DNA of 8,521 nt from contig DATFXR010000863.1 in NCBI GenBank assembly GCA_035315685.1, positions 1 to 8,521 of the forward strand. Direction: 5' to 3'. The translations under genes were made by a program, and so were the position numbers. Of the stretch, positions 6,572 through 8,521 are shown one piece after another (position 1 is the stretch's first letter; every line of letters starts with the position of its first letter). This stretch comes from QHWK01 sp035315685. GTDB lineage: Bacteria; Acidobacteriota; Vicinamibacteria; Vicinamibacterales; CAVVIG01. Under the pieces are notes generated by a model, which was given only the letters and a program-made list of their open reading frames with translations, was not told the origin of the DNA and searched no databases.

Positions 6572-6911
6572 TCGGTCGTGATGACCGCGCCGCAGCACCG
6601 GCAGTGGGCACGGTGAGCCGGTCGGTCAGCGCACGATGGCGCGCGTGCGGGTGTCTTGCCGCCGCCGGCCTCGCGACCGCGTCGGTCGCGCCGCCGCCGG
6701 CATCGCGTTCATCAACGCAACCGGCAATCTCGGCGGCTTCCTCGCGCCGTACGTGATGGGATGGATGAAGGACGCGACCGGCGACTACCTGGTTGGATTG
6801 CGGCTGCTCGCGACCGCGGCGCTGGTCTCGGGCGTGGTCGTCTTCTTCGGCACCCGGACCGTCAACCAAGAGACCGCGGAAACGCCGCGGTATCGCTCGG
6901 CGCCGTCGTGA
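6572..6911 (+). pseudogene. Remnant of an MFS transporter (C-terminal helices only)
   Basis: Reading frame 3 from about 6684 to 6911 encodes AAAGIAFINATGNLGGFLAP, then YVMGWMKDATGDYLVG and LRLLATAALVSGVVVFFG. This is the last two-helix segment of a major facilitator of the anion:cation symporter (ACS) type, a group that takes up sugar acids such as hexuronates, glucarate and galactonate. The remaining ten helices are absent: the frame is closed by a TGA at 6579-6581, and residues before AAAGIAF are arginine-rich and not membrane-like. In frame 1 just upstream (about 6634-6687) a hydrophobic run, CGCLAAAGLATASVA, may be a leftover of another helix, implying deletion plus frameshift. An ATG at 6636 could open a 91-residue product, but it is unlikely to work. 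The 3' end overlaps the convergent kinase gene by 50 bp (6862-6911). I read it as a decayed transporter once serving the dehydratase. Confidence 0.72.
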
Positions 6912-7746
6912 CGGCCCTGCCGCATCGGACGCCGGCGTGCAGCGCTTCCTCGACCGAGCCGCCGCGCAGGCGAACGGCGATGTAGCCGGCGTTGAACGCA
7001 TCACCAGCGCCGACCGGATCGACGGCGTCGCCGCGGCTGATCGGAGCGGTTCGCCACACGCTCTCGCAGAGCGCGCCGACGCTCTGCTGGCCACGGACGA
7101 CCACTTCGCGCGGGCCGCGCGCTGCGGCGCGTCGCGCCACGTCGTGATCGTCCGAGCCGGCGAGCAGCTCGCGCAGCTCCGCGGCGCCGCCGAGCACCAG
7201 GTCGCAGCGCTCCATGAACACGGTGACCAGTTCCGCGCGGCGAGCAGATCCCCAGAGGCCGTCGCGGAGGTTCGGATCGACGATGCGCAGTCCGCTCGCG
7301 CGCGACAGCAGCGTGCGGCCGGCCTCGTGCGCGCCGGGACCAATCAGCGCGGTTACGCCGGTCACGAGCACCGCGCGCGCCTCGGGCAGTTCCACGCCGT
7401 CGAGATCGGCGGTCGTCATCGCGCTTGCCGCCGATCCGCTGCGGTAGTAGCGCACGCCGTCTCGCTCCTTGAGCATCAAACCGGTCGGGCGCGTCGGATC
7501 CCGGCGAACCCAACGAGTGTCGACGCCTTCAGCCGTCATCGCGTCGAGGATGCGATCGCCGGCACGATCGCCGCCGACCCGGCTGACCCATGCGACGCGG
7601 AAGCCGAGGCGTGCGAGCCCGACGCAGGTGTTGCTTTCGGCGCCAGCGTGGTCGACCGCGACCTGCGTGGCGGTTCGCATCGACTCGCCCGGCGGCGGCG
7701 TGAACACGACCATCGTCTCGCCGAGCGCGATCAGATCCCACGTCAT
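6862..7746 (-). CDS. kdgK: PfkB-family sugar kinase, probable 2-keto-3-deoxygluconate kinase
   Basis: This 294-residue protein is a ribokinase/PfkB kinase. Visible features are the first strand DLIALGETMVVFTPPPG (4-20), the first PfkB signature AGAESNTCVGLARLG (34-48), VSRVGGDRAGD (54-64), the lid and substrate segment RYYRSGSAASAM (99-110), DPNLRDGLW (157-165) and the second signature DPVGAGDAFNAGY (243-255), with D249 as catalytic base. The YYRxGSAAS motif is typical of KDG kinases, which phosphorylate 2-keto-3-deoxygluconate to KDPG. That matches the neighbouring dehydratase, though a fructokinase or other carbohydrate kinase remains possible. I start at the ATG at 7744-7746, where the family homology begins; the frame stays open upstream to 7968 but that part is low-complexity and overlaps the divergent gene. 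No Shine-Dalgarno precedes this ATG. The gene converges on the MFS remnant and overlaps it by 50 bp. Confidence 0.9.
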   Translation of the reverse strand: MTWDLIALGETMVVFTPPPGESMRTATQVAVDHAGAESNTCVGLARLGFRVAWVSRVGGDRAGDRILDAMTAEGVDTRWVRRDPTRPTGLMLKERDGVRYYRSGSAASAMTTADLDGVELPEARAVLVTGVTALIGPGAHEAGRTLLSRASGLRIVDPNLRDGLWGSARRAELVTVFMERCDLVLGGAAELRELLAGSDDHDVARRAAARGPREVVVRGQQSVGALCESVWRTAPISRGDAVDPVGAGDAFNAGYIAVRLRGGSVEEALHAGVRCGRAVTTAPSDTAAFPRSLG

Positions 7747-7909
7747 CGGGACCGGCAGAATACGTTGACTTTGGCGGTAAAGAGTAGTACTTCCGTCGCC
7801 GCTCGCCTGATGACACCGGGCGCTCTGCCCGGGCGCCTCGACACGAGCCGGGAGACATGGCCCTTCTCGATCATTCTCACACCCGTGTGCCGGCGCCGGC
7901 GGTAGCCGG
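7747..7909. promoter_or_regulatory. Divergent intergenic region between kinase and oxidoreductase genes, with palindromes
   Basis: This 163-bp region must hold two divergent promoters. On the - strand TATTCT (7762-7757) lies ten bases before the kinase ATG, suggesting an almost leaderless message; no good -35 is seen. On the + strand TTGACT (7765-7770), 17 bases, then TACTTC (7788-7793) is a possible promoter with a leader of about 110 bases. Within that leader are a hairpin CCGGGC-GCTCT-GCCCGG (7816-7832), the perfect palindrome CACACCCGTGTG (7878-7889) and the adjoining 12-bp palindrome GCCGGCGCCGGC (7889-7900). The latter two are candidate operator sites, though the GC-rich one could arise by chance in such DNA. 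Confidence 0.35.
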
Positions 7910-8521
7910 ATGATCGATCTGCGGCAATCATGGCCGACACCGGCGGTGCCGCGCCCGATCGCGATCATCGGCTCCGGCGCAATCGTTCGAACGGCGCATC
8001 TGCCGGCCTATCATCGCCTGCAGTTGCCGATCGCGGGGCTCTTCGATATCCGCCGCGAGGCCGCCGAGGAGACGGCGCGTCACTTCGCCGGACTGCGCGT
8101 GTTCGGAACCCTCGGCGAGGCGTGCGCGATCGGCGGCGCGGTGTTCGACGTCGCCGTTCCAGGCAAGGAAGTCGCGGGCGTGCTCGCACACCTGCCGCCT
8201 GGCGCGGCGGTGCTGATTCAGAAGCCGATGGGGGAGACGCTCGCGGAAGCGCAGGCGATCCTCGACCTCTGCCGCGAACGGCGACTCGTCGCGGCGATGA
8301 ATTTTCAGCTGCGCTTCAGTCCGAACGTGCTGGCGTTGACCGATCTCGTGGCGGCCGCCCGGCTCGGCGATCTCACCGACATCGAGGTTCGCGTCGTCGA
8401 TCGCCAGCCGTGGGAGCAGTGGCCATTCATGAAGCACGCGCCGCGTCTCGAGGTGCTCTATCACTCAATCCACTACCTCGACACGATCCGGTGGATCGCC
8501 GGCGAGCCGCGCGGCGTGATG
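7910..8521 (+). CDS. Gfo/Idh/MocA-family NAD(P)-dependent oxidoreductase, N-terminal 204 residues (3' end outside window)
   Basis: The frame is open from ATG 7910 to the window end with no stop. Residues 16-26 (PIAIIGSGAIV) are the first strand and glycine loop of a Rossmann fold, with RTAHLPAYHRL following as in Gfo/Idh/MocA enzymes. LFDIRRE (44-50) ends the second strand; an acidic residue D46 there often favours NAD(H). The family EKP signature appears as QKPMGETLAEA (104-114), with Gln replacing Glu and Lys105 kept. MNFQLRFSPN (130-139) matches the usual N-x-R-x-x-P segment, and the HSIHYLDTIRW stretch (185-195) carries the expected HxxD (H188, D191). The substrate is probably a sugar, inositol or sugar acid, given the neighbours, but is not determinable. 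No strong ribosome site is visible; the GGCGGTAG stretch before the ATG is weak. Confidence 0.92.
   Translation, partial: MIDLRQSWPTPAVPRPIAIIGSGAIVRTAHLPAYHRLQLPIAGLFDIRREAAEETARHFAGLRVFGTLGEACAIGGAVFDVAVPGKEVAGVLAHLPPGAAVLIQKPMGETLAEAQAILDLCRERRLVAAMNFQLRFSPNVLALTDLVAAARLGDLTDIEVRVVDRQPWEQWPFMKHAPRLEVLYHSIHYLDTIRWIAGEPRGVM

Noticed and set aside
5375..6598. 407-residue open frame on the minus strand opposite the dehydratase
   Set aside because: Arg/His/Asp-rich translation with no family resemblance, whereas the plus-strand frame has all enolase-superfamily motifs.
6793..7905. 370-residue plus-strand frame opposite the kinase
   Set aside because: The minus strand carries both PfkB signatures; the plus-strand product has no motif and is a compositional shadow.
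7747..7968. 75-residue N-terminal extension of the kinase
   Set aside because: The extension is not PfkB-like, runs through the divergent promoter region and overlaps the start of the oxidoreductase gene; the family homology begins at the ATG at 7746.
7928..8464. 178-residue minus-strand frame at the right end
   Set aside because: The plus strand encodes a clear Gfo/Idh Rossmann domain; the reverse frame is Arg/His-rich and unlike any protein I know.
1..8521. CRISPR arrays, tRNA or rRNA genes, insertion sequences, phage genes
   Set aside because: I saw no regularly spaced direct repeats, no cloverleaf or rRNA-like sequence, and no transposase, integrase or phage protein on either strand.

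Overview
The window is GC-rich, densely packed bacterial DNA. It holds two functional blocks: the downstream part of a nitrous oxide reductase (nos) operon followed by an NO-stress repair gene, and then a sugar-acid catabolism locus. The CuA motif of NosZ (CTNFC rather than CSWFC) and the membrane-protein gene directly behind nosZ point to a clade II (atypical) N2O reducer. Together with the base composition, this suggests a soil or sediment lineage such as Acidobacteriota or Gemmatimonadota. That placement is an inference; no rRNA or tRNA gene is present to settle it.

Positions 1-4425 (all + strand) carry the 3' end of nosZ, a four-helix membrane protein of unknown function, nosD, nosF, nosL and nosY. 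Every junction overlaps (4, 1, 7, 83 and 4 bp), so the genes are probably one translationally coupled operon. NosZ reduces N2O to N2 in the periplasm. NosL is a lipoprotein copper chaperone, and NosD with the NosF/NosY ABC transporter supports maturation of the Cu-S centre. No nosR, nosX, nosG, nosC or nosH is visible, but sequence upstream of nosZ is missing. The order F-L-Y, with nosL between the ATPase and permease genes, and the long nosF/nosL overlap are the unusual points.

Positions 4426-5249 hold a 95-bp gap with a perfect 6-4-6 inverted repeat of Crp/Fnr geometry, then ric (ytfE/scdA/dnrN), a di-iron hemerythrin-like Fe-S repair protein. This links denitrification to protection from nitrosative damage.

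Positions 5250-8521 hold an enolase-superfamily sugar-acid dehydratase (+), a degraded MFS transporter remnant (+), a PfkB-family kinase resembling 2-keto-3-deoxygluconate kinase (-), and the 5' part of a Gfo/Idh/MocA oxidoreductase (+) that runs off the window. Dehydratase plus KDG kinase would form an Entner-Doudoroff-type route from an aldonate to KDPG, or its epimer. The decayed transporter fits the ACS-type carboxylate porters often found with such genes. The kinase and oxidoreductase are divergent across a 163-bp region with several palindromes.

I see no CRISPR array, tRNA, rRNA, insertion sequence or phage gene. The gene families are all known. The points worth following are the overprinted NosF tail, the uncharacterised nos membrane protein, the palindrome ahead of ric and the transporter remnant.
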